Part shown: piece by piece, positions 35,330 to 48,204 of the stretch
How the letters are laid out: every line of letters starts with the position of its first letter
Position numbering within the stretch: position 1 is the first letter of the stretch
From: Multifurca ochricompacta
Taxonomy: Eukaryota; Basidiomycota; Agaricomycetes; Russulales; Russulaceae
Reading direction: 5' to 3'
Assembly (NCBI GenBank): GCA_022496185.1
Contig: WTXG01000001.1
Location: 1,178,001 to 1,242,000 of the forward strand
Length of the DNA stretch: 64,000 nucleotides
The notes under the pieces: generated by a model
Databases searched by the model: none
Told to the model about the DNA's origin: nothing
Seen by the model: only the letters and a program-made list of their open reading frames with translations
Position numbers and translations under genes: made by a program

Positions 35330-38300
35330 TTATGGGGGACTTCCAGAAACAGAAGAGACTGAATGTGGGCGGCGGTGACCCGAAGAAGTGAGCGCATCCG
35401 GTAGGACTGATAGCATAGCAGCTGTGAGACTATTACGCTTAGAGAGCTTCGCACCCTTCCCATTGAGCGAAGAGCCCACAGAGGAATGTAGATCGTCTGG
35501 ATCAGACACGACGCTCCAGTCCTCGCTAGGGGGCCCGCCACCAGCTGAGCTTCCCCCAGAACGGGTCTCAGACCTACTGGGTGGTGAAGAAGGCGCAGCT
35601 TTTTCTCGTATGGTGGCATCTTCTGCATCGTTCCCCTCGCCTGTGCGCTCATCAGGCGCACCTGACCGTTTAATGAGTGTTCGCGAGTATTCCAAGTCGC
35701 GATAAATGGCCTCAATAGCCGTAGCCACGCCATTTTCCTGTCGAATCACATTCAGTGCCACAACCTCTTGAATAAGAAAAGCACGTACGGATCGTATCTG
35801 TTCACCGACAAGTTTTGCACGGGCTATCTGTCTTTGGTCTGTCGTAGCTGCGATGAGAGCCTCAGCAAGGTTCTCAACAGTCAGCTTGCGAACGCTGGTG
35901 CCAACACCGAGAGCCTCAACACGATCAGCCCAAAAAAACTGGTCGCCAAAGAAAGGCCGTATGATAGTCGGAATCCCCGCTGATAGGAGGTCTCAGTAAC
36001 GAGAACAAGGGAAACAAAAATTACACACCTCGAAGACTAGCGCCCGTCGTTCCTGCTCCACCATGGTGACACGCTGCGTCTATTTGTTTGAACAGCCAGT
36101 CGTGAGGAACCGAGGAGATGGAGTAGATCTGTTGGGGCAATGGCTCCTCTGGTTCGGTTGCTTCTGAAGTGTTTTTTGAAAGCCTGTCGGACCAACCCCT
36201 AGAAAGGATGGCATGCACACCGCTTTGCACGATCGAATTGACAACGGTACGCGTCATGCCCTTCGGATCTGACACAACTATGCTTCCGAAGCCGATATAA
36301 ACGAGTTTCTTTTTGAGCTTGCGAGCGTTGTCAATGAAATTGATTAGATCAGTAGGGGGCTCCCATTTCTTGGACCCAACGTCGGCATCGTCCAGAAACC
36401 AGTACCCTAGACTTCTGTCAGGTAAGGGATGCAATAGTAAAAAAATGGGAGAAACCTGTAATCCGGATCCACTCTGGCCAATCCAGAGGCGCAGGAACAA
36501 CAGTGGGGCTAAAATTATAGAGAAACGGGATCTTGTGAGGCTCCATCTTGTCCAAAGACGTGCTGGGAAGTCCCAGGGTGTTACGCCGCCATCGGTTGAT
36601 TTGGCCCGCTGTTCCCCTCCAGAAAACTTGGTCGAACATCACATACGTCTGAACTTGCATCAACAACAGGAGAGGACAGACTAGATTTGAAGAACACACC
36701 ATGTAATTATAGCTACCTCCCATCTAGAGCCGTGTTAGGAGCGTCATGTGCAATCGAAAAGTTACGCACTTTATGCTCGGGAACGGCAAAGGCGTGAGGA
36801 TAGGCTCTGTCGATGATATGAGACGTTGTCAACTTCGTGTGTGAGATACTCGCCTCGTTCTCGACCATGTCATGGTAAAGGCCCTAAAGTAGGGGATGCG
36901 GAGAGCCTCTGCTATATGGTATCCGGCCATGGCGCTGGGACTTTCGACAAGGACATCTGTGCCTTGACATGCCTCCCAAGAGGTTTTCAGAAGATCGTCA
37001 ATCCACCCCCGGAACTGCAGTACGCTCGGTGCCGATTAGAATAAAAAATACGCGGTTAAACTCACCTTCATTACACCCTCTTTTAAGAAGGCGATCGTGA
37101 ACGTTCCGTTCTCCACGCAAATGCGCATTAATTCGGCAGGATCACCTCCAACGTAGCCAAATTCGATACCGTGCTGGAAATCTTGTCAGCATGATGACTA
37201 TCTAAAGCCCATTCACACTTACAGATTCGATCCAGCTCTTGAACTCGCCGTGCGTAGCAATGCGTACACGGTGACCTTCTGCGAGTAGTCCTTTTGCGAG
37301 CGCGATGTAAGGCTGAACGTCCCCTCGCGACCCAATGGTGAGAAAAGTAAAATGCAGCGACCTCTCGGGCTTGAATGTCAGGAAAGTCGACGATGTAGAC
37401 GTAAACATTACAGCAGGAACAGAGTCACTCATATTCTCAGGTGGGGGTCTTGGATCCACATCTTCCCGAAATGATGCATGAATGCCAAGCTCTTCTAAGA
37501 GGAGCGCGTCACGTTTCCCAAGGGTGGGGGCGACTGGCTCAGCCTCGACTTGGCGCCTCCGCACGTCTTCGATCTGTTTCTCGAGGACACTGATGAAGGC
37601 TGTTCTGCGGTCCAGTTGACTAAATTCAAGGAAGAGCTCTTCATGGCCTTTGACGATGACAACGAGGCCATAATGGCCAAAGCGGAACGCCTTTGAAGTC
37701 TCAGTTGAGAGTATGTCACGTATGGGAAGGATCATCTAGTTATAATGAAGATCAGTCGTCTGCTAGTTGCCAATGAAAAACTCCTTACCCTCGTCTTCGA
37801 GGTTAAAGTCCCGCTAGATTTAAAGCACAGATAATTGCATGAAATAAAGAGCCGCCCAAAGACCGGGAGGACGCGGAAGAGGTAGCCAGGAAAATCTGCC
37901 TATCATCAGCACTTTGCTTTGAAGGGAATTACGATGGAATCAACGCACATCCAAGAAGTCTTTCTTTGTCATCAAAAGCAAACGATGTTTGAAACTTCTC
38001 AATCATCTCAGTATCTACAGCAAAATCTGGCGCGTCCAAGACACTATATCCAAGTTCTGGGCCATGGCTCGATCCCATGGATTGCTGAACGCCAGAAGAG
38101 TACACTTCCGTTACTGATTTTCCATCTCTTTGCATTGCTGATTGCTGACTGACCGCACCCGCTGCGCTGCCAGCATTTCTTCGTGACACCCTCAACCATG
38201 AAGGTACCGATACCCAGCTGGACGCCAACGAGTGCTCCTGAGAAGCTTGCGTCGCAAAAGGATCAACTGGCGCGGAGAAGGGGGGTATGTGTGACTTGGG

Positions 38301-40715
38301 GAAACGTTATCAAAAAGTCGTGACTTGAGAGTAAGAGGGCTCTGAGATAACTCGTTTGCATGGCTTGTGCCGGAACAATCGGAGGGTGTAGGCGGGCAAG
38401 CAATTGGGACAAACGACGAATTGTCACGTTTCTCCACATGAGTAAACTCTTCATGCTCGTCTGGCTGACCTAGGGCAATTGCGGCCCGACCCAGAGGGAG
38501 GTCTTGGAAAGGACGTAGGAGGGCTGACAGTCGGAATGGTGAGGATGATTTAGGGGCGGGCTCGGGATACGTTGGCTGCTCCGAAGTGCCAGCGCGAGAG
38601 GTGGAAGTGGACCGAAGTACGGTCGTGTCGATGAGTTGTTCCGTGTTTGGAGATTCCTGAGCCTCTGGAACAAAGCGTCGCGTAGATGCAATAGCATCTC
38701 GAATCTGCTCGAGAGCCGCCGATATGTCGTGGAAATATGTGAAAAAATATGAATCAACCGCTAGGTCTTCACTACCATCTACCACTTTGACTTCAATAGT
38801 TTCGCGAAAGTCAAGAGCGCTCGATTTATCCACATCGATGATCGTCGAGTAGGGGATTGCTATCTGAACCAACCGTATCAGGTCGCGGGGATATGACAGA
38901 CATGGAAAAAAGTACCTTGACACTGTCCCCCATGTTCTGCGCCTTGAAAATTACCCTCCGGATAGCCTTGACCCACTCCGATCTGCTAGGGACAGAGTCC
39001 GCACACAAGTAGATGGTCTTTGTGTTTGTTCGAAGGCGGATATCCTTTTCTTGATATGGATCACAAGCTATGGCATATCTCAAATCCACCATACCACGTG
39101 GGAAGTAAGGATCCTGAAATATGTGAGCGGAAGCGTGGGCAATGCAAGCCTTCGAGAACCCACAGAAGACGATTGGTACCATGAAAGGGCATCGTTCTTC
39201 AAAATAAACCAGTGCTTAATCCAGCGCTTGGTCCGCTGCGCCTTCTTATGCAAGGAGCCAGATTTAAGGACTTGATCCTTGGCAACGGAGTTACTAGACA
39301 CTCAACATACAAAGTCAAGCGGACCAACCTCTCTAGAAGGCATGTGTGCAAAGAAGCAGAGGTAGGAGTTTGTCAGATACATATAGCCTTGCAGCACTAG
39401 GACATCCCAGGTTCAACGCCCCCGCCAATCAATCACGGGGACACTCACAAACCGAGCGCATTAACCAGCAAGGCATCTCTACAGAGTGTTTATCGGGACT
39501 ATCACGCATGCGAGCAGAAGTAAAATTCACCTGCAATGACCTCATTTATGCCATTAATGTCAAAGACTTCGGCAAGCTTCTCTGCCAGACGCGCTCGCCT
39601 GTTCAACTTCACAGTTTTGACTGTTGACAGACTCCCTGAACGCTCCGCATGATGGCGCAAATCGAACTTAGGAGAGGCATGTTCTAAAACAGGGGACAAC
39701 GCGGTGGGCCTATCTTTCTTGCTGAACCTACGGCTCGTCGTGACAGGCTTAGGAAGCTCGAAGTCATCCGCATCCGTATCTTCATCGGAGGTCATCACCT
39801 TTTGCAGCTGCTCCTGACCCGAAGACGGGTGTGCGTGGTCACCTGGCGTGCTATCAATTGCGGACAGGATGTGCGATGAATCCTGTCGGCGAAAGCGGGC
39901 CACGGGACGGTAAATCGTGTGGATAGAGGATGCCAGTGTTGTTGCTGAAGGAAGTCGACCTCATGTAGGACAAAGTTATAGAATAGGAACTTACCAGGCT
40001 TTCCTTCATCATCACTGTCTGACTCTGTCAGGCTTAAGTCATGATTCATGAGCTCGTCGTCAATTTCGGGATCATCCACCAAAGGGAGGGCTTGCAAGGC
40101 TTGAATAAGGGTTTGAGTCCCGGCACGCATCTAGGTCAATGTCCAATGAGTTATGGTTGGGTAAGTATCTATAAAGCACCTACCGATGTATCGCCTTGGA
40201 ATGTTGGGACTGACAATTGGGGGCGAGGCTGAGTCGGAGACGAAGGTTGAATGAATGGCGATTCATCACTTAAACCCTGCTTAGTCGGTGAGGACTCTGA
40301 GCTAGGAGAAGCGGAGACAGAGCCATTATCAGCTAACTGCAAGGCAGTACCGGCTTCTAAAGTGTGCAAAGGTCTTATTCAAGGACTTGGACAGAAAGTG
40401 TAATACACTATAAGTACCTTCAAGACCAACGACAGCATTGGATTGCCCTTCTTTGCCCTTTCGGCTCTGCGAAACGAAACGCTTGGGACTGCCAGGCAGG
40501 CTCGGACGCTGAGGTTTGGGAGAATATTGGAACTTGGACCCAACCGATTTGCTCCTTCCTAGTTTATCTGAGGTTCGCTCAGCGACTCTCTCCTTGGGAG
40601 AACTTGGAATTAATTTGGCTGGGATATCGTTCTCAGTCGGGCTTGAAGGGCCCGGACTTGGATCCTGCAAAGGGATATCGACGGGTTTGGATCGTTGGGG
40701 AGAGGACGTAGACAT
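35330..40715 (-). CDS. ATG26: Sterol 3-beta-glucosyltransferase (ATG26/UGT51)
   Basis: Transfers glucose from UDP-glucose to ergosterol; in some fungi also needed for pexophagy. ATG at 40715 gives [20 protein letters not shown]. Domain order fits the family: a Ser-rich N-terminus; first GRAM ([20 protein letters not shown] near 39550); PH domain ([20 protein letters not shown] and [20 protein letters not shown]); second GRAM near 38820-37550; GT28 N-domain ([20 protein letters not shown]). [18 protein letters not shown] follows. The catalytic domain carries [15 protein letters not shown] and the donor-sugar signature [20 protein letters not shown]. The C-terminus is Ser-rich, ending at 35330. 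About 1400 residues across many short introns. The domain set is complete, so the enzyme is expected to be active. Confidence 0.9.
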
Positions 40716-41026
40716 CGAGGCCCTTATCGACTAAACTATACAGAGAGTGTTGTGTGAATGTTGGCACTGTAGGGTATTCGACTGCGATTGCTCAAGCCAG
40801 AGTGCTGCTGCTGCTGAGTGCTACTAAGGCCTGAGCTTGATCACGAGGCGAAGCGAGTGATGACTTTAGAACACGTGATCTCACCTCACCTCACTGAAGA
40901 AACGTGTTGTTTTCAGACGACGGGAGACGGGTGGGCATGGCCTGTCCATATCTTGTCTTCTTGTTCACATCATATCATATCCTATCCTTCCTTCATGATT
41001 CAACAATACAAGCTAAGGGGTGAGAT
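40716..41026. other. Divergent promoter ATG26 / SUR7-PalI-like
   Basis: About 310 bp between opposite starts. It contains a short GCTGCTGCTGCT run near 40805 and CACGTG-type and TCACCTCACCTCACTG stretches near 40873-40900. No gene. Confidence 0.5.
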
Positions 41027-42224
41027 ATGTATAGGCTTTGCTTCCCTATTTTCGTACGTATCCTTTCTTTACTTTACTCGCATTTTAATCCTCGTTCCAG
41101 CTTTGCCGCCGTCATGCTACTCATCTTCGTACACGTCAGTTCTCTCGCGCTAAAAACCCTTCTCTTTTATTTGACTTCTTGTTTTATCTTCTCTCAAGGT
41201 TGGCCAAATTAATACATCATCGGTTCCTCGGGGGATAGCTATGGTAAGTTATGTGTTGTGTCCCTGTTTTCGGCTCTAAAGCATAATCGAACCCGCGTTG
41301 CTCTGTCCAGGCAAAGATGAATGTTTCTCAATATGGGTCCGCTTTTTAACCAACATCAAACCTGTCATTATCACATCGTTCTTACAGGCAAACGCTGGCT
41401 CAAGGACTTGGGGATCCAATTACCGGGTTGTATGCGACTAATGCATCTGCCCCCCTGAAAAGAGAGGCAGGGATTCGTCGGCTATACAAATTTGGGCTCT
41501 ATTCTTATTGTGGATATCTCAACAACACTGCCGGGACTTGTACAAACACCACCATTGCCAACGAGTATCAGCCCTATGATGCACTCCTCGCTGATATGTC
41601 TCTGAATTACTCCGCGTTAACAATTTACATCATTAACGGAACTTCCTCATTTGAAAGTCAATCTATAGCAAACCACACTCGCTCCGCCTACTATCTCATC
41701 CTCATAGGGACAATTTGTGCTTTTTTAGCACTAGTGATGTGCGTTGAAGTCTTAGCCTCATTTCTGTTGGTTGGACTGACAACAGCTTCAGTGGCGTTGT
41801 CAAACATACCTTAGCGTTTCTCGCATCTGCATGTTTTGCCATCCTTGCGACCGCATTCGTCTTAACAGGTGCCTCGCTCTGGACTTCCGCCATCAATAGT
41901 TCAGAGTCGGTGAATGGGCTCATTCTAAATACAACGAGTATACCCCTGGGGATTAAAGTCTCAAGTGGCTCTGGCTTATCTCTCTTGTGGGCAGCCGTCG
42001 CCTGCTTATTTGCTTCTCTTGTCCCATACTTAATCAGGTACAGTCTCCATTATCCTTTCAACTGGGGAAGCAACTTAGTCCTTTCGTTTCTGCAGCTGCT
42101 GCACCTTCCGAGGGTAGACAGCTATGAAAAGTACCATCATTCTTTCCGTATGACGAAGTGGATTTTATACCACGACCAAGCCGCGTTTGAAGTCAATGCT
42201 GACTACGACTATCGCATGACTTGA
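41027..42224 (+). CDS. SUR7/PalI-type four-TM membrane protein
   Basis: Likely plasma-membrane protein of the SUR7/PalI (pali) family, linked to eisosomes or ambient-pH signalling. I read a first hydrophobic segment FAAVMLLIFVH, then GQINTSSVPRGIAMAKMN, QTLAQGLGDPITGLY and KFGLYSYCGYLNNTAGTC; the GLYSYC block with paired Cys is typical. TM2-TM4 follow: SAYYLILIGTICAFLALVM, ACFAILATAFVLTGASLWT and GLSLLWAAVACLFASLVPYL. A cytosolic tail ends DYDYRMT at 42224. The extracellular loop has several N-x-T/S sites. The 5' end is unsettled: ATG 41027 gives a start whose splice phase to FAAV is doubtful, and ATG 41115 or 40994 are alternatives. Confidence 0.65.
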
Positions 42225-42460
42225 TGCGGACACTTGCGATATCATTAACCAGATCTTAGACGAATGTGTAAATGTATCATTACCACGGGTCAGATTATCT
42301 CTTTTTAAACGTTCCGTTCGTGTCAGTGCCTTGAGGTTTGAAGAAAGAAAAGAAATTGATAGACCTAATGCTGTCGGAGGACATGACCATGACCTGACCT
42401 CACTCATTTATGATCGCGCGTATACACCTCCTGAAAGGGTAATAGGGGGGGGTTATTGTA

Positions 42461-42484
42461 TGTCACACGTCACACGTCACACGT
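42461..42484 (+). repeat. CACACGT tandem element, copy 2
   Basis: TGTCACACGTCACACGTCAC-type tandem with three ACGT cores, about 225 bp before the C2H2 factor ATG. A lone TGTCACACGT copy follows at 42530. Matches 24816-24836. Confidence 0.85.
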
Positions 42485-42624
42485 TCTCAGATCCTGTGGT
42501 GTGGGAAAAACACCGCTCGCTTTTGTTTGTCACACGTTGGTTCACTTCCGCAGCACACAGCATTCATTTCACTTCACCTTCACTTGAAACCCACATCTCT
42601 TCCTTCCTCCCACCCACTCTATTC

Positions 42625-42660
42625 ATCTCTCTCTCTCTCTTTCTCTCCCTCTTCCGTCTC
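42625..42660 (+). repeat. CT-rich promoter tract
   Basis: Pyrimidine run (CT)n with TTT interruptions, 45 bp before the ATG at 42706. CT tracts near the start are common in strongly transcribed fungal promoters. Confidence 0.75.
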
Positions 42661-42705
42661 TTATCCACTCCTCACAATCTTGCATATAACCACTTATAAC
42701 CAGCC

Positions 42706-43707
42706 ATGTCGACCGACTCGGATATCCTCTGGTCTTGGCTTAGTGAGAGTACGAAAGCAGACCTGCCTTTCTTTGCTCCGTTACCTCAAGTGGACGCTCC
42801 CCCTCCTGAATCTTTCGATAACGAGTTCGAAGAATTAGAGTTTGACGGCGCTCAGCTGCCTATACAACTTGAAGACACCTTTTCCACTCTTCGCGGTACC
42901 ACTCCAGTCTTCACGGGCTCGCCCTCTGCATTCACCCAGTCGACTGAGTCCGGATACGATATTGCCAACTCGGAATATTCATACCTCGGTTATCCCACGT
43001 CCAATTATTCGATGCCTTTGGACATCGCCTTTCAAAACGTCAGAGTCAGCTCAGACTACGGCGCGATAGATACCTTGCATGACCCTATCTACACGCCTTC
43101 GTTCCCTAACGATTTGGCTTCCTTCGGACCGCTACCGCCTTCCCCCTCAGCTTCCCCGCCTATCCGTGTAACCAAGTCTCAGTCTGATTATGGATCGTCA
43201 AAACCTCGCCAGTCCCATTTCGGCATTTCTCCGGATAATCTCTCTCTCCATCATCAACGCCTGACACCTACTGTCCCCACAGCCCTTCCCGTTCAGGTGA
43301 TATCGGAAACGCAGCCTCACACGGGGCCAGGAAGAGTACATCAATGCCCCAACTGCAGTCGCGGTATGTAAGTTTTATCAAAGGTCGCATCTGCTTAGTC
43401 TCTTCTAGCATTCGCGCGTGCTTTCAATCTAAAGACACACATGGACACGCACAACCCTGACAGGTCGAAACCGTTTGTGTGCCCCTACAGTAGCTGCAAG
43501 CGCTCTTTTAGCCGCAAGCATGACCTCCAACGTCATCGGACGGCTATACATCGTGATCAGACGTCGTCGTCTTCAGTTTATTCGGATTCGTCTCAAGTTT
43601 CGAAGCCCGTAATTGGTGTTGCCGCAGGTGCTAGAGCTTGGTGCGACAAGTGCGGAAAGGGGCGCGTCGGACATGAGGTGGGCTGCGACTGTAATGATGT
43701 CAAATAA
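42706..43707 (+). CDS. C2H2 zinc-finger transcription factor
   Basis: Probable nuclear DNA-binding protein of 318 residues, two exons (42706-43363 and 43409-43707). The N-terminus MSTDSDILWSWLSESTKADL is acidic and aromatic, an activation-domain look, followed by Ser/Pro-rich sequence. Two fingers lie near residues 210-270. Finger 1 spans the intron (CPNCSR, then AFARAFNLKTHMDTH). Finger 2 is CPYSSCKRSFSRKHDLQRH. The HDLQRH helix recalls Ace2/Swi5-type fungal fingers, but orthology cannot be claimed. The C-terminus WCDKCGKGRVGHEVGCDCND has four extra Cys in a CxxC...CxC layout, possibly a third metal site. Target genes unknown. Confidence 0.82.
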
Positions 43708-44309
43708 AATTGATCCAAGTTACATTGTTGTGAGTTCCAATACGTTCTTTCTGTGATATGCTCCGATAACGCCCCTGTTAGCGCACGCACGATTCATCTC
43801 TGTCCCCTCCTTGCGGCCCGTCCTGCCACCTGACGATGGTTGCTATATCCTGTCCTGTGTGCTTCGTTTGCCAGGCTATAGCAACCTCGATGTAGGTTGT
43901 CTTTGCATCACGTTCACAAAATGACGCTTTGTGGCGTTGTGTCCTCCTAGCAGAGTCATTTTCCCAACCAAAGGTCGAATGGATGCGATTCGCGATTTGT
44001 GTACTTCGTAGTTTTTTGTGTTGATCTGGTGCCGTCTGTGCCTCCCTTATATGCTGTGTCTCTGATTGCCCTCTTTCGCTATCCTCCTATAGACCCATCA
44101 TTGCTTGTGGAAAATAAAAATGGAATTTTGGTTTGTTTTATGCGTGGAGTAGATTACAGTATGATGAAGCGGATGAAGTGGTATGAGGTCACTAGCCGAT
44201 GCAGACGCTCAATGTTGCGTCATGGTAACGTTTTCGCAGCTATTGTATTCTCTCTTAAAGTCGACTTCGAACCCTTTCTCTTAACTTAACTTATCATCAG
44301 TTCATCAGC
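43708..44309. other. Gene-free stretch upstream of the catalase gene
   Basis: About 600 bp. A 97-codon plus-strand open frame at 43999-44289 looks hydrophobic by chance, has no homology I recognise, and overlaps the expected catalase promoter. No repeat of note. Confidence 0.55.
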
Positions 44310-46834
44310 ATGGCTTCTACAGGTGCCCCAACCCCCTTACAAACAACACTTATCGACCCCACTCACGCCAGTGCGAACTATCTGACGTCTGACCAGGGTG
44401 TCAAAGTTTCAGACACGGACAACTGGTGAGTGGTTTAGACCGAAGAGGCAACCTTCCTCATCTATGACCCATAGGTTGAAACTATCGGATGGCACTCAGG
44501 TTGGACCACTTATTCTTGAAGATCAGGTCGCGCGTGAGAAGGTCATGCACTTCGATCATGAACGCATCCCGGAGCGCGTCGTCCACGCTCGCGGAACGGG
44601 TGCTTATGGCTACTTTAAAGTTCATGATCATCGGGCATCCAAATATACATATGCTCCAGTATTGACTGATCCATCGCGCAAGACTCCAGTGTTCGTACGT
44701 TTTAGCACAGTACAGGGCTCTCGCGGTAGCGCAGCACGTAGCGCATCTTCTTCGTACTTATGAGAGGAGCTGATGTTGACGAAATCAGGACACTGTTCGA
44801 GACGTCCGCGGGTTCGCTACGAAATTTTACACGCAGGAGGGAAACTGGGACTTAGTTGGGAATGACATTCCCGTCTTCTTCATACAAGAATCGATCAAAT
44901 TCCCTGATTTCGTCCATGCCGTCAAGCCTGAACCCCATAACGAAGTGCCGCAAGGGCAGAGTGCCCATAACAACTTCTGGGATTTCGTTGGCCTACAGCC
45001 AGAATGTAGGGTATACATTTTTCCAGGTGTCCCGCCGTATTCACCACCATCCATTTTATCAGCCGCCCATATGGTCATGTGGGTTATGTCGGATAGAGGA
45101 ATCCCACGGTCATTCAGGATGATGCAGGGGTTTGGAGTTAACACATACACTCTCCATACACTTTCAGGAGAGCAATTTTTCGTCAAGTTTCATTGGATTC
45201 CCGAGCTAGGGGTCTACAGCTTGTTCTGGGATGAAGCTCTTAAGATATCGGGCCAGGACCCCGGTGAGTTTGTTTCTGAACGTGGTGTGGTGTGTTGATT
45301 GGGCCTGATTGATTACCTAGATTTCCACCGGAAAGACTTATACGAGGCCATAGAGAATGGGGCTCTCCCGAAATGGAAGTTTTGTATACAAGTCATCCCA
45401 GCATCGAAGGAACATGACTTCGACTTCGACATCCTTGACGCCACTAAAATCTGGCCTGAAGAGCTCGTTCCTCTTGAAGAGATAGGAGAGATGGTCTTGG
45501 ATCGCAAACCAGAGGAATTTTTCCCCGAAGTCGAACAAGTCGCGTTCTGCACTGCCAATGTCATTCCGGGCATCGGATTCAGTGATGATCCCCTTCTTCA
45601 AGGCCGTAACTTTTCCTACTTTGACACCCAGCTATCCCGTCTGGGGGTGAACTGGCAGGAGGTATGTTGATCGGGATATGTTGTGTTTGCTGCGCATCTT
45701 TCGTTCATCAACCGCCCGCTGATAGCTTCCCGTCAATCGACCCGTCTGCCCCGTTCTCAATCATCAACGTGATGGGCAGATGAGACATCGTATCACCTCG
45801 GGCACAATAAATTACTGGCCCAATCGAAAGGAAATTTTTCCGCCAGTTCCACCGAAGGGTGGAGGATACTTTTCGTAAGCAAATTATATTCTGACTTGCA
45901 TTTTGAAAACTTGACATGGATTTGGGATAGATATCCCGCTAAAGTCGAAGGTACCAAACAGCGAATCCGTGGAGGGAAATTTCAAGAGCATTATAATCAA
46001 CCCCAACTCTTCTACAACTCTTTGGCTCCCTTCGAGAAAAAACACCTCGTCGACGCCATCTCCTTCGAGCTTGATCATTGTGATGACCCCGTTGTGTATC
46101 AAACCTATACGAAGGTTCTCAAGTACATTGACTTTGAACTGGCAAAAAAGGTTGCAGCAAACGTCGGCAGTACTATTCCCGATAAGCCCGGTAGAGAAAA
46201 CCTAGGGAAAACCAGCAAACCGCTTTCACAACTTTATTACGAGCCGAAGGAGCCGACAGTTGTTGAACGACGCGTTGCTGTCCTCGTTGCGGACGGTTTC
46301 AACCTCGAGGAGTTCAAGGCTGTGCATAACGCTTTATCAAGCGCGAAGGCCAAAATCTTTATCATTGGGCCGCACCGTGGAGAAGTTTATCCGTCAGGGG
46401 TGGACTATACTGACGGGAAGGGTATCAGGGCCGACCATCACTTTGAAGGCCAGCGTTCGACTCTATTCGATGCCGTATACATCCCTTCTGGCTATCATGT
46501 TGCTGAGCTTGCCAAAAACGGACGGGTTGTGCAATATGTTAGGGAGGCTTTTGGCCACTGCAAGGCCATTGGTGCAGTGGGCCATGCTATTGCATTTCTG
46601 CGGGATATTGTCGACCTTCCTGGAGTTGAATTTCAACATGAAGACAGTAAGGAAGTCAAGACATCGTATGGGGTTGTAACTATCGGTAAATACGAAGTCG
46701 AAACCACGGCTATCGATACTCTGCAAATCAAGCCTGGTTCCAAGGATTTTGCTACTGAATTTGCCTATGTGATTAGTCGCCATCGCTGTTACGAAAGAGA
46801 GATGGATGGGTTGACCTCTCAGGTTGCCTATTAA
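44310..46834 (+). CDS. Large-subunit catalase with C-terminal DJ-1/PfpI-like domain
   Basis: Heme catalase (clade 2) that removes hydrogen peroxide. ATG 44310 opens [14 protein letters not shown]. Conserved blocks: catalytic His in [38 protein letters not shown], catalytic Asn in [19 protein letters not shown], and [14 protein letters not shown] spliced to [20 protein letters not shown]. The heme-ligand Tyr region is [14 protein letters not shown] near 45610. After KGGGYFS and an intron the protein continues to a flavodoxin-like C-terminal domain: [20 protein letters not shown] and [19 protein letters not shown]. Total about 720 residues, the large-subunit length. No signal peptide is evident, so a cytosolic location is likely. 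Seven or so introns. Confidence 0.92.
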
Positions 46835-46914
46835 GATTAAGATTAAGTTAGTTTGATGTATGTAATTATTATTATTATTTAAATGACAACGCCACCGAGC
46901 AGACCGTGTTAGCT

Positions 46915-48063
46915 ATGGACTTGACCGACTTACATCCACAAGATGATTATTCTCATCGGTTTTTCATATGGCATGAGTGGATACAGGTCAGTATTCGATT
47001 CTGGCCAGAAAACTTATAAACTTGACTTGACTACCTGAGGCGAATGGTCCTCTGACGGAGGAGAATGTCTTTGACTATTTCGCGAGCTCCATGTTCTACG
47101 ATAAACAGAGTAATAACCAAGTTCTGCGCATGCAAACCATGCATACTGGGGTGCCTATAACTAACGAGACGGAGGAGCTCAAGTGAGTGATTCTGGCTTT
47201 TCTCGAGAATGATACCCTGGAAACTTTGGTAGACGTTTCGTTGGTGTTGAGTTTGCCGTTGTACATGCTCAACCACCATCTCTGTTCATCATTCACAAGC
47301 GTGAACGTGTGTCCCCCGAAGACAGTAAGGCTTTCAGGGACTCTCTTGTACGCTGCCGACATCTTTCTTCCTCCTAGCTCGTACCTTGCAAGCGTACTTC
47401 ATCATCAACAACAGAATATACCAGTCCCCTGACATGTACACGGTCCTGTCAAATAGATTGGCGAGATGTCTATCTCATTTCATTTACCCAGCGCTAACGG
47501 TGGCTTAGCTAACGTCGCTATACTCCTTGGAATCGTCACTGGAGACCCTGCGCAAGTACAAGCCTGATTACGCCCCCAGAACAGGGTTTGCATGGCCCGT
47601 TACGGAGATAGAAAGGGCTGGCGAAGCTAGCAAGAAGCAGAGCGAGGATTCTGCATCACTGACCGATGCGGATCCAGACTTGATCAAAAAGCTGGAAAAA
47701 GAAAAGGCCCTCGTGCATCCGAAAAAGCAGCAAAACACAACGCTTCTTCTAAATGCCATGCGGACGACCGCAGCTCATCCGTTTCAAACTTTTCCTGGGA
47801 AGGAGGCCAGCACTGTAGCTCCCTTCGAGACCGCTGTATCGGAAGGGCAACCACCCTCTGTGACTGCGACACCGGCCCTCCTCATACCTTCACAGCCTGT
47901 TGGGTCTCAATCTTCCGGCCCATCTGCATCTCAAGACTCAGTCAAGGGCATTGCCGGCTTAGTTAAACGAAAGAAGAAGCGTATGTCATCCGCCGACTCG
48001 AATACCGCTATTCCCTCGAACAGCTTCTCAGGGGCCTCAGTTGCCACACCAGCACCGGCGTGA
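46915..48063 (+). CDS. MED6: Mediator subunit MED6
   Basis: Head-module subunit of the Mediator co-activator of RNA polymerase II. ATG 46915 gives MDLTDLHPQDDYSHRFFIWH and EWIQ. After a 53-nt intron come ANGPLTEENVFDYFASSMFY, NNQVLRMQTMHTGVPITNET and EELK. The next exon is RFVGVEFAVVHAQPPSLFII, ending HKRERVSPED, then SYLASVLHHQQQNIP. The last exon begins near 47515 (SSLETLRKYKPDYAPRTGFA) and ends in a Ser/Pro- and Lys-rich tail (VKRKKKRMSS) typical of fungal MED6. About 300 residues. The FDYF...FYD and VLRMQ blocks are diagnostic. It is convergent with APS3, 141 bp apart. Confidence 0.88.
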
Positions 48064-48204
48064 CGTACTGTGCGGTACCAGTGGGGGACAACTGATCGGC
48101 GTCCGCTTCCCCACAGGCGAATGAGATAAATATTCTCGTTTCGTGATACCACGTTACATCCTAATCACCTCTGGTTACACCGTATCGGTGATGGACGATG
48201 CCAG

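Larger units (their letters stand above)
42225..42705. other. Upstream region of the C2H2 factor gene
   Basis: About 480 bp with no gene. It holds the CACACGT tandem at 42461-42484, a further TGTCACACGTT at 42530-42540, and a CT-rich tract at 42625-42660 leading to the start codon. Confidence 0.6.

Noticed and set aside
39395..39440. ggttcaacgcc resembling a tRNA B box
   Set aside because: No matching A box, acceptor stem or cloverleaf could be built; it lies in an intron or linker of ATG26.
43999..44289. 97-codon plus-strand hydrophobic frame upstream of the catalase gene
   Set aside because: No clear helix pattern or signal peptide, no homology, and position consistent with the catalase promoter/5' UTR.
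46966..47040. In-frame continuation of MED6 exon 1 reading FWPENL
   Set aside because: It stops after a few codons. Splicing at gtcagt with the acceptor before GCGAATGG gives the conserved WIQ-ANGPLTEENVF junction.
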